This document shows, piece after piece, positions 1 to 8,389 of a stretch of DNA of 64,000 bases. Position 1 is the stretch's first letter; every line of letters begins with the position of its first letter. The position numbers and the translations under genes are program-made. The DNA is taken from the NCBI RefSeq assembly GCF_020023995.1, contig NZ_NRRD01000015.1, forward strand, positions 23,246 through 87,245. The letters run 5' to 3'. The DNA comes from Rhodobacter sp. TJ_12 (GTDB taxonomy: Bacteria > Pseudomonadota > Alphaproteobacteria > Rhodobacterales > Rhodobacteraceae). The notes beneath the pieces were generated by a model. That model saw only the letters and a program-made list of their open reading frames with translations. It searched no databases and was not told the origin of the DNA.

Positions 1-406
1 GGTTGCGGCGTGCGATTTCCAGCGCATCAAGCGGGCTATAAACCATGCGCACATCTGCACCCTCAGCCTTGGCCTGCAACAGGCTCAGTTTCGAGCCTGG
101 CACCCGCATCGCATCGCCAAAGGTGCAAAAGATCACACCCTCTTTTTGCGCAATTTCAATGCATTCATCGACCCGCGCGCGTGGCAGCACGCAAACCGGG
201 CAGCCGGGGCCGTGGATGAATTCCACCCCCTCATGGATCAGCTTATCGAGCCCATAGCGAAAGATCGAATGCGTATGCCCGCCGCAAATCTCCATAATAT
301 GCACGGGCTTTTCTTTGCTGGCCCCGATTTGATCCGCCAGCTTGGCGATTTCAGCCAACAGCGCCTTGGCCAGCTTTGGGTCGCGGAATTCAGAGGCGAA
401 TTTCAT
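1..406 (-). CDS. hypD: HypD, hydrogenase Fe(CN)2CO assembly scaffold (N-terminal part)
   Basis: Only the first 135 codons lie in the window; the rest runs off the left edge. HypD is an iron-sulfur protein that works with HypC to assemble the Fe(CN)2CO group of [NiFe] hydrogenases. The N-terminus MKFASEF is followed by the family motifs MEICGGHTHSIFRYG and GPGCPVCVLPRARVDE and by the stretch around FCTFGDAMRVPGS, which hold conserved cysteines. The ATG overlaps the hypC stop (ATGA), so translation is probably coupled. The family identification is firm; the C-terminal Fe-S ligands and hypE, expected next, cannot be seen. Confidence 0.96.
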   Translation of the reverse strand, partial: MKFASEFRDPKLAKALLAEIAKLADQIGASKEKPVHIMEICGGHTHSIFRYGLDKLIHEGVEFIHGPGCPVCVLPRARVDECIEIAQKEGVIFCTFGDAMRVPGSKLSLLQAKAEGADVRMVYSPLDALEIARRN

Positions 407-693
407 GCCCGCCCCTCCAGCGCGGCATCGCCCGCCGCCATCTGTTCCAACGCCTCTTGCGCCTCGCCCAGATCGCGCAGCGCGTCCAGTGTTTTGGCGG
501 CTTCTTCTTCATCAATCAGGCTCATCGCAAAACCCACGTGGATCAGCGCCCATTGCCCAATAAGCCCCTCAAGCGGGCCCTCGGCCACGCAGGCCACATT
601 CACCTCGCGCCGCACACCCGAGACCTCGGCCATCGCGGCCATCCGCGCGGGATCGGTGATCTCAACAATCTGCCCCGGAATGCCCAGACACAT
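403..693 (-). CDS. hypC: HypC hydrogenase maturation chaperone
   Basis: A 96-residue HypC/HupF family protein starting MCLGIPGQI. Met removal exposes the N-terminal cysteine that the family uses to hold the Fe(CN)2CO unit and to dock on the hydrogenase large subunit precursor. The ATG overlaps the hupR stop (TGATG) and the stop overlaps hypD (ATGA), placing it in the hypAB-hupR-hypCD block. It is one of three HypC-family genes in the window; the other two are hupF (6379-6699) and the copy beside hoxH (17794-18027). Pairing with HypD and general use for all hydrogenases follow from gene order and family knowledge. Confidence 0.95.
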   Translation of the reverse strand: MCLGIPGQIVEITDPARMAAMAEVSGVRREVNVACVAEGPLEGLIGQWALIHVGFAMSLIDEEEAAKTLDALRDLGEAQEALEQMAAGDAALEGRA

Positions 694-2171
694 CAGCTTT
701 CCTCCTCTTCGGGCACCCGCCCCGCAGGGTCGATGATCCCGTATCTTTCCAGCTTGGCGCGCAGCCCGACCCGGCTGAGCCCCAGTTCCGCCGCCGCGCG
801 GCTTTTGTTCCAGCGGCAGCGCGTGAGCGTTTCGCGCAAGATCCGCATCTCGATCAGTTCCACACGGTCTTTCAGCGTGCCCGAGGCCGTCATCACCTCT
901 TCGGCGGACCGGTCCGCGCCCTCTTCATTCGGGGCGGCCTGCAAGATATGGCGCGAAATCAGATCGGCGCCGAGCGTGTTCGACTGCGCGAACATCAGCA
1001 TCCGCGTCACCTCATTCGACAGTTCGCGCAGATTGCCGGGCCAATCATAGTTTTCGAGAAAATCCAGTGCGGGACCGTCAAAGCCCAAAACCGGCTTGCC
1101 GTGCCGTGCCGAAGCCTCGGCCAGAAAATTCTGCGCCAAGATCGCGACATCGCCGCGCCGCGCGCGCAAGGGCGGGATCGTCACCTCCCCGGTGGACAGC
1201 GCATAATAAAGGTCTGCGCGGAATTTCCCCTCGGCCACCAGCGCGCGCAAATCCGCCGCCGCGCCGGTGATAAGGCGCAAATTGGTGCTGGCCGTTTCCT
1301 GCCCGCCCAGCGGCGTGATCGCGCCCTCGCTCAGCATCCGCACCAGCGCCAATTGCAGCGCAGGGCTGGCGGTTTCGATCCCCGCGATGAACAGCGTGCC
1401 CCGGTCGGCTTTTTGCGCCAGACCGATCTTCGCCACACCGCCGGGCAGGATGCCGCGCCGCGCGCCGAACAATTCGATCATCGCCAGATCTTCGGGCATC
1501 CCAGCAAGGTTCAGTTCGTAAAAAGGCTTGTCCGAACGCAAAGACACGTAATGCATTGCGCGCGCCATTTGCGCGCGCCCCGATCCCGGCTCGCCGCGCA
1601 CCAAAACCGGCACATCGAAACTGGCGAATTGGCGCGCCAGCGTCACCGCCTCGTTCATCGCCGAATTGGGGCTGCGCAGGATCGTTTCGAACCCCATCCC
1701 CTCGCGCAGCGCGCGGCGACGCTTTTCCACCCGACTTTCCTGGGTGGAATTGAGCAGCCGCATTTCCAGCGAAAGCCGGTCGTTTTCGCGCGCCAGCGCA
1801 AACATTCGCGCCGCGTTGCGCGCCGAGGCCAAAAGCTGTTCGGGGTGCCACGGCTTGGTCAAAAACTGGTGGATGCCGGCTTCATTGATCGCCGTCATCA
1901 TCGAGGCGCTATCGGTATAGCCCGTTAAAATCACGCGCACCGTTTCGGGCCAACGCTCGCGCACTTCAGTCAAAAAATCGACCCCGGTGCGCCCCGGCAT
2001 GCGCTGGTCGCAAATGATGACCTGCACCCATTCCTCTTCAAGGATGGCCAAAGCCTCATCCGCCGCCTTGGCGGTGAGGATGTCGAAATCATCCTCAAGC
2101 GCAAGCTTCATCGCGCTAAGCGAATGCGGCTCGTCATCGACAAGCAAAATCGCTGGGGACGAGGCCGACAT
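693..2171 (-). CDS. hupR: HupR, NtrC-family response regulator of uptake hydrogenase
   Basis: A 492-residue protein with a receiver domain (residues about 6-125, phospho-acceptor Asp55 in [10 protein letters not shown]), a central AAA+ domain (about 170-400) and a C-terminal Fis-type helix-turn-helix ([21 protein letters not shown]). The start at MSASSPAIL is chosen because its ATG overlaps the hypB stop (TGATG); the upstream extension has no family match. The Walker A motif reads GEPGSGRA, with Arg for Lys, and the sigma-54 contact loop GAFTGA is replaced by GILPGG. Both fit the known R. capsulatus HupR, which activates hupS through sigma-70 polymerase and is active unphosphorylated. Its partner kinase is HupT (16182-17663). 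Confidence 0.94.
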   Translation of the reverse strand: MSASSPAILLVDDEPHSLSAMKLALEDDFDILTAKAADEALAILEEEWVQVIICDQRMPGRTGVDFLTEVRERWPETVRVILTGYTDSASMMTAINEAGIHQFLTKPWHPEQLLASARNAARMFALARENDRLSLEMRLLNSTQESRVEKRRRALREGMGFETILRSPNSAMNEAVTLARQFASFDVPVLVRGEPGSGRAQMARAMHYVSLRSDKPFYELNLAGMPEDLAMIELFGARRGILPGGVAKIGLAQKADRGTLFIAGIETASPALQLALVRMLSEGAITPLGGQETASTNLRLITGAAADLRALVAEGKFRADLYYALSTGEVTIPPLRARRGDVAILAQNFLAEASARHGKPVLGFDGPALDFLENYDWPGNLRELSNEVTRMLMFAQSNTLGADLISRHILQAAPNEEGADRSAEEVMTASGTLKDRVELIEMRILRETLTRCRWNKSRAAAELGLSRVGLRAKLERYGIIDPAGRVPEEEES

Positions 2172-3076
2172 CAGCTTGCCTTGCGCGCAAGCCCCGCGCG
2201 CAGCCAATCCAACCAAGCTTGCATCCCCTCTCCGGTGCGGGCAGAAACGCGCAGCACCTCAATCGCGGGGTTCACGCGGCGAATGTTGGATTCGTACAGG
2301 TCCAGATCCACATCGCAATGCGGCGCCAGATCGACTTTGTTGATCAGCGCCAGCCCCGCCGCCGCGAACATATCGGGGTATTTCAGCGGCTTGTCTTCGC
2401 CTTCGGTCACCGACAAAATCGCAACCTTTGCATCTTCGCCCAAATCGAATGCCGCCGGACACACAAGGTTGCCCACGTTTTCAATGAACAACAGCGCCCC
2501 ATCGGGCAGCGGCATCCGCGCCAAAGCTTGCTCGATCATCGCGCCATCAAGGTGGCAGCCCTTGCCGGTATTGACCTGAATCGCAGGCGCGCCGGTGGCC
2601 CGAATGCGGTCCGCATCATTGGTGGTTTGCTGATCGCCCTCAATCACCGCCAAAGGTGCCGCGCCCAGCATCTCGATGGTTTTCACCAAAAGCGTGGTCT
2701 TGCCCGAACCGGGGGATGAAACCAAATTGGTTGCAAAAACACTCTTTTGCGCAAGGTTTTCGCGGTTTCGGGCGGCATAATTGTTGTTTTTGGACAAGAT
2801 ATCGGTCTCGATCTCGACCAAGCGGGCTTGCGTCATACCGGGCACTTCGGTGCCTGCCGGGCCGCGCCCAAGGTGGAAATCATGCGTGCACTCTGCCCCT
2901 TGCGCATCGATCGTGCCGTGATCATGGGGCTTGCTGTGCGCGGCAACAGACGCCGGGGCCTGCGCCAGCACCGCCAAGGGCGCCGTCGGGGCAGCCATCG
3001 CCTGCCCGGTCTTTTCCAGATGCGCCTTGAACTGATCTTCAACGCTATGGCCACCGCAGCCGCAAACCGTGCACAT
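2171..3076 (-). CDS. hypB: HypB, Ni-insertion GTPase
   Basis: A 301-residue G3E-family GTPase that delivers nickel with HypA to hydrogenase large subunits. The start MCTVCGCGG is chosen because it carries the N-terminal CxxCGC high-affinity nickel motif and its ATG overlaps the hypA stop. A short His-containing stretch (around residues 45-75, with HDH and HDFH) may store metal. The P-loop is [11 protein letters not shown] near residue 115; [12 protein letters not shown] and NKVDLAP (the G4 NKxD motif) follow. It sits between hypA and hupR in the expected Rhodobacter order. Compared with strongly His-rich HypB proteins, the storage region here is modest. Confidence 0.96.
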   Translation of the reverse strand: MCTVCGCGGHSVEDQFKAHLEKTGQAMAAPTAPLAVLAQAPASVAAHSKPHDHGTIDAQGAECTHDFHLGRGPAGTEVPGMTQARLVEIETDILSKNNNYAARNRENLAQKSVFATNLVSSPGSGKTTLLVKTIEMLGAAPLAVIEGDQQTTNDADRIRATGAPAIQVNTGKGCHLDGAMIEQALARMPLPDGALLFIENVGNLVCPAAFDLGEDAKVAILSVTEGEDKPLKYPDMFAAAGLALINKVDLAPHCDVDLDLYESNIRRVNPAIEVLRVSARTGEGMQAWLDWLRAGLARKAS

Positions 3077-3417
3077 CAGAGCACCTCCAGATCCTTGATC
3101 CGCATTTCGTCGCCGCCCTGCACCAATAGGCGCGCCCCGCCGCACCGCGGGCAGGTATCTAGGCGATGTTCGATTTCTACATTTTCTTCGCAGTCAAAGC
3201 ACACCGCCTTGCCCGGAAGGTTGATAATTTCCAATGTCGCGCCTTGCGCAAGGGAGCCGTTCATCACCACGTCAAAGGCGAATTCCAGCGCCGGGATTTC
3301 CACCCCCGACATGCGGCCGATTTCCAGCCGCACCTTGGTGACGCGGGCAAAACCCTGCGTCTGTCCGGCCTCTTCGATGACGCTGCGAATGCCCTCGACA
3401 ATCGACATTTCATGCAT
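3076..3417 (-). CDS. hypA: HypA, nickel metallochaperone
   Basis: A 113-residue HypA. The start [10 protein letters not shown] is required for function in this family because the N-terminal Met-His-Glu binds nickel; 18 extra upstream codons in the open frame are not conserved in character. A zinc site is visible as CFDCEEN and CPRCGG (residues about 73-94). HypA hands nickel from HypB to the large subunit precursor. It overlaps the end of hupK by 8 bp and hypB by the TGATG arrangement, so the block from hupD to hypD looks like one long transcript. Confidence 0.96.
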   Translation of the reverse strand: MHEMSIVEGIRSVIEEAGQTQGFARVTKVRLEIGRMSGVEIPALEFAFDVVMNGSLAQGATLEIINLPGKAVCFDCEENVEIEHRLDTCPRCGGARLLVQGGDEMRIKDLEVL

Positions 3418-4294
3418 TGGCGACCACCTCCAGCGAGACCGCAACGCAGGGGTCCAAAATATCGACCACAAGCCCCGCCAGTTCCACCTTGCTGGCGGGC
3501 AAGGCGGCCAGGCTGCGTTCTAGCGCGCCATCGCGCGTCAGCAGATGATCAGTGGGGGTGACACGGGTCAGGGCTGTCACACGCCCCCCCTCGGCCGTGA
3601 CCGACAAAGCATAAGCCCCGCGGGCCGCCGCCACGACCGCCGCCCCATCGGGGCGCAGTTCCGCCGGAAAGGGCGACTCGGCGAGACGGTGCAAATCCAC
3701 GATCCGCCCCAGCACGCGCCACAGCGGGCCACGGCCCCAAAGCGCTTCGGCCTGCGCCATCAATGGCGCCGCACTCGCCCGCCCGGCGGGTGAATTTTCT
3801 TGCGGCGTCAGCGACATCGGGTTGCTAAGCGGGGGCAGGTCCGCCACCGCATCCCCGGGCGAAAAGCGATGCGCCACCTCGGCCAGAAGCGGCGCCACCC
3901 CCTTGCCCGAGCCCAGATAAGCGGTCAGCCGCTCGGGCATCGGCCCGCCCCACACCCATTCTTGCAGCGCCGCGCCCCCCTCGGCCCAATGGGGGGGCAG
4001 AGGCCGCGCAGGCAGGCCCAGAAAACGCGGCCAGACCAAGCAGATCTTGGCCAGATGGTCGCGCAAAATCTCGCGCTGCGCATCTCCCGCCGTGGCGGGC
4101 AACCCCAGCGCAAGCCGCGCCGCATGACCTTGCGCCGCCCCACACAGGTTGAAAAGACGCGGCAAAAGTTCAGCCACCTCGGTGGGGGCGCGCCCGATCA
4201 GCATCTGCGCCAGCGGCAGCGGCACAGGCGGGCGGATCTCGGCCGCGAGCCGCATGCCGTCCAACCGAAGCCGGATGCCGAGATCGGCACTCAC
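3410..4294 (-). CDS. hupK: HupK, hydrogenase assembly protein
   Basis: A 294-residue HupK-type protein, distantly related to [NiFe] large subunits and found in uptake hydrogenase operons, where it is thought to scaffold cofactor assembly on HupL. The internal [19 protein letters not shown] resembles the CxxCxxxH cofactor site of large subunits, and the C-terminal [12 protein letters not shown] echoes the DPC region but lacks the second cysteine and the histidine. It therefore looks like a large-subunit-like scaffold without a full active site. ATGA overlap with hupJ upstream and 8-bp overlap with hypA downstream support cotranslation. Confidence 0.9.
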   Translation of the reverse strand: MSADLGIRLRLDGMRLAAEIRPPVPLPLAQMLIGRAPTEVAELLPRLFNLCGAAQGHAARLALGLPATAGDAQREILRDHLAKICLVWPRFLGLPARPLPPHWAEGGAALQEWVWGGPMPERLTAYLGSGKGVAPLLAEVAHRFSPGDAVADLPPLSNPMSLTPQENSPAGRASAAPLMAQAEALWGRGPLWRVLGRIVDLHRLAESPFPAELRPDGAAVVAAARGAYALSVTAEGGRVTALTRVTPTDHLLTRDGALERSLAALPASKVELAGLVVDILDPCVAVSLEVVANA

Positions 4295-5127
4295 GCTGCG
4301 CCCTCCTCCGTTTTGTCGCCCGCCAAACCGCCAGAAATCAACTGGCGGCGGCTGGGATGGGCCAGCGCCTCGGCGCGGGCTTGGTCTTCGGCCTCAGCCG
4401 TCTCGGCGGCGGCGGCGGCAGCCAGTTCCGCCTCGCGCGCCGCGCGAATATCGCCGGTGCGGGCGGTTTCGGCCCGGTTTTTTTCTTTGAACAATTCCCC
4501 CATCACCGCGCGGGCCACGTCGCGCGCCTGCATCTGGGTCTGGAAATCGCCCATCGCGGAAAACAGCGCGCAGGCCTTGTAGCCGCCGACCATTTCCCGC
4601 CGGTTGTGGATGAATTCATAGGTGCCCGAGGGGAAGTGCACATCTTCCTTGTCGCCCGGCGTCAGGGTTGACCAATCCTCGCCCGCGCCGGGCAGCAGGA
4701 TCAGGTTCATGAACCATGGGCTAAGCAGCACGCCAAGCCCGCGCCCCTCATGCGCCATAAAACCCACCGCCTCGATCGACAGCGCCTTGTTCACCAGCGG
4801 CACATCGCGCATTTTCGCATGCCAAATCTCACGAAAATCCGCAACCAGAAGCGCGACTTGCTCATCGATACGCTGCTGCTCAATCAGCTCCGGCGCGCCC
4901 GGATCTGATTGCACGATGAACTGTTCCTTGGGCGCATCGCAATTGGGGCAATGCCAATCCTCGGGCAGGGCCGAAAATGGCGTTCCGGGCAGAACCTGCC
5001 GAAAATCATCGCCATGGGCGGGGTCATAGGGGGTCCAGCAGATTTTGCATTCCATGATCGCCTGATCGGAAATGCGGTCATTGGCGCCCAGATAGCTGCC
5101 TTCGAACCCGGCGCGGGGGGCGGTCAT
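4291..5127 (-). CDS. hupJ: HupJ, rubredoxin fused to a HybE-family chaperone
   Basis: A 278-residue two-domain protein. Residues about 25-72 form a rubredoxin with CKIC and CPNC iron ligands (ECKICWTPYDP, HCPNCDAP). Residues about 85-225 match the HybE/HupJ assembly chaperone family (EAVGFMAHEGRGLGVLLSPW, FMNLILLPG). The C-terminus is an Ala/Glu-rich tail. Rhizobia carry the two parts as separate genes, hupI and hupJ; the fused form is known from Rhodobacter. The long N-terminus (FEGSYLGANDRISD) resembles HupI proteins, so the start overlapping the hupH stop is kept. The likely role is protecting or assembling HupSL when oxygen is present. Confidence 0.92.
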   Translation of the reverse strand: MTAPRAGFEGSYLGANDRISDQAIMECKICWTPYDPAHGDDFRQVLPGTPFSALPEDWHCPNCDAPKEQFIVQSDPGAPELIEQQRIDEQVALLVADFREIWHAKMRDVPLVNKALSIEAVGFMAHEGRGLGVLLSPWFMNLILLPGAGEDWSTLTPGDKEDVHFPSGTYEFIHNRREMVGGYKACALFSAMGDFQTQMQARDVARAVMGELFKEKNRAETARTGDIRAAREAELAAAAAAETAEAEDQARAEALAHPSRRQLISGGLAGDKTEEGAA

Positions 5128-5951
5128 CGGATCGCCTCCAGCACTTCGCGGATGCGGCCCGCGCTGTCTTCAAGGTCTTCGCGCGCAGCCAAGGCCACTT
5201 CGGGCATGGTGGTCACTTCAAACGTATCCAAGATCAGCGCATCCATCGAATTGAAGAATTGCACACGCCAGACATGCGGCAGCGCGGTCGCGGTGATCCG
5301 ACAATTGCCATAGCCGCGCGACAGGATCGTCACCGCGCCCTCGCCCACCGTTTCATCCAACCAGACAAGGTCTTGCTCGGTATGGGGCAAGAGCGAGAGG
5401 TTGATCACATGCGGCTCACCGCCCGCGTAGCTGGCCGATTTATCGAGCAGTTCCGCCAAAAGCGCGGGGGCGTTCACCACGCCCTCGGGGCGCGGGTGGC
5501 TCGCCCCTTGGGCGGCGCGGAACGGCTCAAACGCGCGGCTAAGCGACTCTGCGGGGACATTGGCTACCTCAATCCGGTCGACGCCCGCGCCCGCCACGTT
5601 CCAAACCCCGGCAAAGACGGATTCTTGCACCATCAGCGCGGGAATGCCGCGGATCTTCATGGCGACTTCGCCCTGCCCCATCGTCTCGGCGATCAAGGCG
5701 CGGTTTTGCGCATCGAGCCCCGTCAGATCAAAGCTGACCATGCCGCCTGCGGCCACCGCTTCACACGCGGCCGCAATGTCCGACAACAGCTTCAGCGCGG
5801 GGGCCACGGCGGAGCTATCTTCGACCTCGGGCAGATGGCTTTCATAGGTGCGCATCCCCTCGGGCAGTTGCATATAGCCCAGTTCCTCTTGCTCTTCGGG
5901 CTGCGAACCGGGGCCAAAGCCGACGGGGGGCAGATGGAAATTCGACACCAT
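5124..5951 (-). CDS. hupH: HupH, hydrogenase expression/assembly protein
   Basis: A 275-residue HupH/HyaF-family protein. The N-terminus MVSNFHLPPVGFGPGSQ and the C-terminal region with VTILSRGYGNCRITATALPHVWRVQFFNSMDALILDTFEV are typical; that part is distantly rubredoxin-like without metal ligands. In R. leguminosarum and R. eutropha, HupH-type proteins help mature the small subunit and its Fe-S clusters. The stop overlaps hupJ (ATGA) and hupG ends 3 bp upstream of the start. The exact biochemical role is unproven in the family. Confidence 0.92.
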   Translation of the reverse strand: MVSNFHLPPVGFGPGSQPEEQEELGYMQLPEGMRTYESHLPEVEDSSAVAPALKLLSDIAAACEAVAAGGMVSFDLTGLDAQNRALIAETMGQGEVAMKIRGIPALMVQESVFAGVWNVAGAGVDRIEVANVPAESLSRAFEPFRAAQGASHPRPEGVVNAPALLAELLDKSASYAGGEPHVINLSLLPHTEQDLVWLDETVGEGAVTILSRGYGNCRITATALPHVWRVQFFNSMDALILDTFEVTTMPEVALAAREDLEDSAGRIREVLEAIR

Positions 5952-5954
5952 GGT

Positions 5955-6371
5955 TCAGCCTTTCGCAGCGATGATATGGGAGGTGCGGGCGATGTAATCA
6001 TCCCAATCGCGGATCTTCTCGATGCCGCCCAAAAGCTCCCCCTCGCGGAAAAAGATGAAAGAGGGAGTTTTCAGCACGCGGGTTTCTTCGCGCAGGGTGG
6101 CCTCGATCGGATCGGCCACCACCGCACAATCGAAGCCGTTTTGAAAGGCTTGGCGCAGTTCCGGCAAAACGACCGCCGCATCGGGCGTTTCAAGGTTGCG
6201 CGCGGCATCACCGGGCACAAACAGGCAATGCACGCCGGGGCGACGGGTGAACTCGGCCAGATCCGAGCCGTTTTCCAGCCGGGGATAGCCAAATTCCTCG
6301 GTCAGCCGGGCGACCAGCGGGTGGATTTTGCCCGATTTGGGCGCGGTATCGGGCATGGCAAAGTCGTGCAT
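5955..6371 (-). CDS. hupG: HupG, thioredoxin-fold small-subunit chaperone (HyaE family)
   Basis: A 138-residue HupG/HyaE-family protein. The start MHDFAMPDT is chosen because it follows hupF by 7 bp, with the upstream extension lying inside hupF. The fold is thioredoxin-like (VHCLFVPGDAARN, then FDCAVVAD, then TPSFIFFREGELLGGIEKIRDW) but there is no CxxC pair, as expected for this family. HyaE proteins bind the Tat signal of the hydrogenase small subunit and are thought to hold it back until its clusters are built. The partner here would be HupS (10187-11263). Confidence 0.92.
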   Translation of the reverse strand: MHDFAMPDTAPKSGKIHPLVARLTEEFGYPRLENGSDLAEFTRRPGVHCLFVPGDAARNLETPDAAVVLPELRQAFQNGFDCAVVADPIEATLREETRVLKTPSFIFFREGELLGGIEKIRDWDDYIARTSHIIAAKG

Positions 6372-6378
6372 GGGAACC

Positions 6379-6699
6379 TCAGGCGGTGGTCTTGCCGGCA
6401 TCAAGCGCGGCTTGCAGATGGGGCGGAAGCTCGGGGGTGCGGTTTTCCAGATCGGCGAAGGCATCGCCCAGATCGCCGCCTTCCATCAGGCTGCGCAGTC
6501 CCCCCAAAGCGGCCGAGATTTTCGCGGCGTCTTCGGCCGAAACCACCTCGCGCGCAGCCCCTAAAAAGGCCAAAACCCAATCGCCGGGTTGCGCCTCGGG
6601 GGTCAGCGACAGATCGATGATGCCGGGGGTGCCGTTTTCGATCACATCGCCGCGAATACCGTCAACGGCGATCAGTTGCACGGGCACACCAACGCACAT
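6379..6699 (-). CDS. hupF: HupF, HypC-family chaperone for HupL
   Basis: A 106-residue HypC paralogue starting MCVGVPVQL, with the N-terminal cysteine after Met removal. It is longer than HypC by a C-terminal acidic extension ([20 protein letters not shown]). HupF proteins bind the uptake large subunit HupL and stabilise it, notably under oxygen in rhizobia. The ATG overlaps the hupD stop in a TGATG arrangement at position 6699. Assignment to HupL rather than to general use rests on its place inside the hup operon. Confidence 0.93.
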   Translation of the reverse strand: MCVGVPVQLIAVDGIRGDVIENGTPGIIDLSLTPEAQPGDWVLAFLGAAREVVSAEDAAKISAALGGLRSLMEGGDLGDAFADLENRTPELPPHLQAALDAGKTTA

Positions 6700-7331
6700 C
6701 AGGCGCGCACCTTCGCGGCACTGGGGAAGAAACGATGATCGCCCACCCGGCAGGCGTCATCTTCGGTCGGGCGGCCCTGTTCATAGACATGGCGCGACAA
6801 CGAGGGGTCGACCAGATCGTTCGTGGGCGTGGCGCCCTCGGTGACGGTGATGCCCCAGCTTTGCAATTCGCGCACCGCCTCGGCTAGCGCATGGGGGATC
6901 TGCTCAGACACGGCGGGGCGCAGGCTGCCGCCGTAATCCTCAAGCTCAACTGGCTGGCAGCCGATCAGCGTCATATGTTCGGGGCAGTAGCCCATCAGTT
7001 GCGCCGTCGCGATCACATCTTGAAAGCCGGTCTGGTGCAGGCTCATTTTCTTGGCGCCCATGAAGGCGGGCACATCGTCATCGCGCATTGTCACCAAAGT
7101 GCCGGGATCAAGCCCGAAATCCACCGCATCAAAGACGATCAGCGCATCGGCTTTTTCGAGGAAGGGCAGCAGATAGAGCCCCTGCGTGCCGCCATCAAGC
7201 AGCTTGACGTTCTCGGGCAGCGCATAGCTTTGCGCCATCGTCTCGACACAGCGCACCCCGAACCCTTCATCGGCCCACAGCACATTGCCGATCCCCAGCA
7301 CAAGCACCCGCGCGGGTCTGATTTCTTGCAT
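6699..7331 (-). CDS. hupD: HupD, HupL C-terminal endopeptidase
   Basis: A 210-residue HybD/HupD-family protease that removes the HupL C-terminal extension after nickel insertion. The nickel-sensing ligands are visible: Glu22 in [11 protein letters not shown], Asp68 in IVFDAVDFG and His99 in [10 protein letters not shown]. These match Glu16, Asp62 and His93 of E. coli HybD. The substrate tail would be the 15 residues after the last His of HupL (8390-10183). It starts the accessory gene run hupDFGHJK, separated from hupC by 258 bp containing a terminator-like hairpin and inverted repeats. Confidence 0.95.
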   Translation of the reverse strand: MQEIRPARVLVLGIGNVLWADEGFGVRCVETMAQSYALPENVKLLDGGTQGLYLLPFLEKADALIVFDAVDFGLDPGTLVTMRDDDVPAFMGAKKMSLHQTGFQDVIATAQLMGYCPEHMTLIGCQPVELEDYGGSLRPAVSEQIPHALAEAVRELQSWGITVTEGATPTNDLVDPSLSRHVYEQGRPTEDDACRVGDHRFFPSAAKVRA

Positions 7332-7487
7332 GAGTCCCTCCCTGGAACCGTCTGCCGCGGCGCTTACGCGCCGAAATTCAGGCCGTGGGCCACACCCTCC
7401 CCGGCGCCACGCAAGGCGCAGCGATCATGCCGCCATCTTGGGGATGCGGCCTCTATGAGCGGGAAAAGCGAGTCGCACCGGCCCCCT

Positions 7488-7537
7488 TTGGAAACATTGC
7501 TACCAAGTTAGCGCGACAATTGGAAGCATGATTTCCA
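7488..7537. promoter_or_regulatory. Paired inverted repeats in the hupC-hupD gap
   Basis: The 258-bp gap between hupC and hupD carries two hyphenated palindromes: TTGG-N11-CCAA (7488-7506) and TGGAAGCATGATTTCCA (7521-7537, TGGAA-N7-TTCCA). Related TTGGAA half-sites also occur just upstream of hupS (11441-11480). They could bind a regulator and give hupD its own promoter, or be processing sites. Binding by HupR is only a guess: the published R. capsulatus HupR site is TTG-N5-CAA, and neither element matches it exactly. Confidence 0.35.
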
Positions 7538-7571
7538 CAAAAAAGCCGGACGTGAAAGACTCACGCCCGGC
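7537..7571 (-). terminator. Rho-independent terminator after hupC
   Basis: On the minus strand a stem of GCCGG and CGTGA paired with their complements (7545-7555 with 7561-7571, one mismatch, 5-nt loop) is followed by a run of six T residues and TGTG. It lies 18 bp past the hupC stop. It would end or thin out transcription between the structural genes hupSLC and the accessory genes hupD onward, giving more structural than maturation protein. Confidence 0.8.
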
Positions 7572-7589
7572 CCCAACCTGTTCCTCAGA

Positions 7590-8378
7590 TCACTCGATCC
7601 GGTCGTCCTTGAAGGTCCGATGGCCTGAAATCATAGTCGAAACCATCGATTGGCGGCTCATCACATCTTCGCGGATCGCGGCGTAGATATGGATGATCGC
7701 AAAGATCACGATCGACCACATGCCAAGGTGATGCAAGGTGTGCAGCCGCTGGCTGTTTTGCACCAGCCCCAGCACCCATCCAAACAGCGTATCGGGAAGG
7801 CTGCCCTGCCCCGCCCCCTCGGCATAAAGCGCCCAGCCGGTAATCATCATGAAGGTGATACCAAGCGTGATGAAGGTGAACATCGCCATATGTGCCAGAG
7901 GGTTGTGGCCGATGTATTTCTTCGGCTCTTCCTCAAGAAACATGTACCACTTCAGCTCGAAGATGAATTCCTTCCAGTAGCGCAGGTTGAAGATCGGCAC
8001 ATAGAACATCTGCCGGGCGTGGGTGTTGCCCACAAAAGCCCAGTAGATCCGCGCCAAGAACCCGATCGACAACACCGTGCCCGCCGCGAAATGGGCAAAA
8101 CGCATGTAGCCCATCACGAACTGGTTCGTGGCTTCGGCAAATTCCATGCTCGGCAGCGGCTCTGCGATCAGATAGCCGGTCACGCACAGGATGGTGATGC
8201 ACAGCGCATTGATCCAGTGCCAGATCCGCACCGGCGCCTCATACACGTAAACGGATGTGCGGCGACGGATGCTTTCCAGGTCTTCAAGGGTGGCGTCGCC
8301 GGTCAGACGAGACGCCTCAAGCATCTCCTCCGGCGGCACCTTTGGTTCATAAATCCGATCCTTGGTGATCTTCCGCAT
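7590..8378 (-). CDS. hupC: HupC, cytochrome b subunit of uptake hydrogenase
   Basis: A 262-residue membrane di-heme cytochrome b that anchors HupSL on the periplasmic side and passes electrons to the quinone pool. About four hydrophobic segments are visible (near residues 55-72, 92-115, 163-185 and 222-240). Candidate heme histidines are in VRIWHWINAL, MRFAHFAAGT, and RLHTLHHLG with IIHIYAA. It starts 11 bp after hupL and is followed by a strong terminator. Length and pattern match HupC/HyaC/HydC proteins. Confidence 0.96.
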   Translation of the reverse strand: MRKITKDRIYEPKVPPEEMLEASRLTGDATLEDLESIRRRTSVYVYEAPVRIWHWINALCITILCVTGYLIAEPLPSMEFAEATNQFVMGYMRFAHFAAGTVLSIGFLARIYWAFVGNTHARQMFYVPIFNLRYWKEFIFELKWYMFLEEEPKKYIGHNPLAHMAMFTFITLGITFMMITGWALYAEGAGQGSLPDTLFGWVLGLVQNSQRLHTLHHLGMWSIVIFAIIHIYAAIREDVMSRQSMVSTMISGHRTFKDDRIE

Positions 8379-8389
8379 GATGCCCCCCT

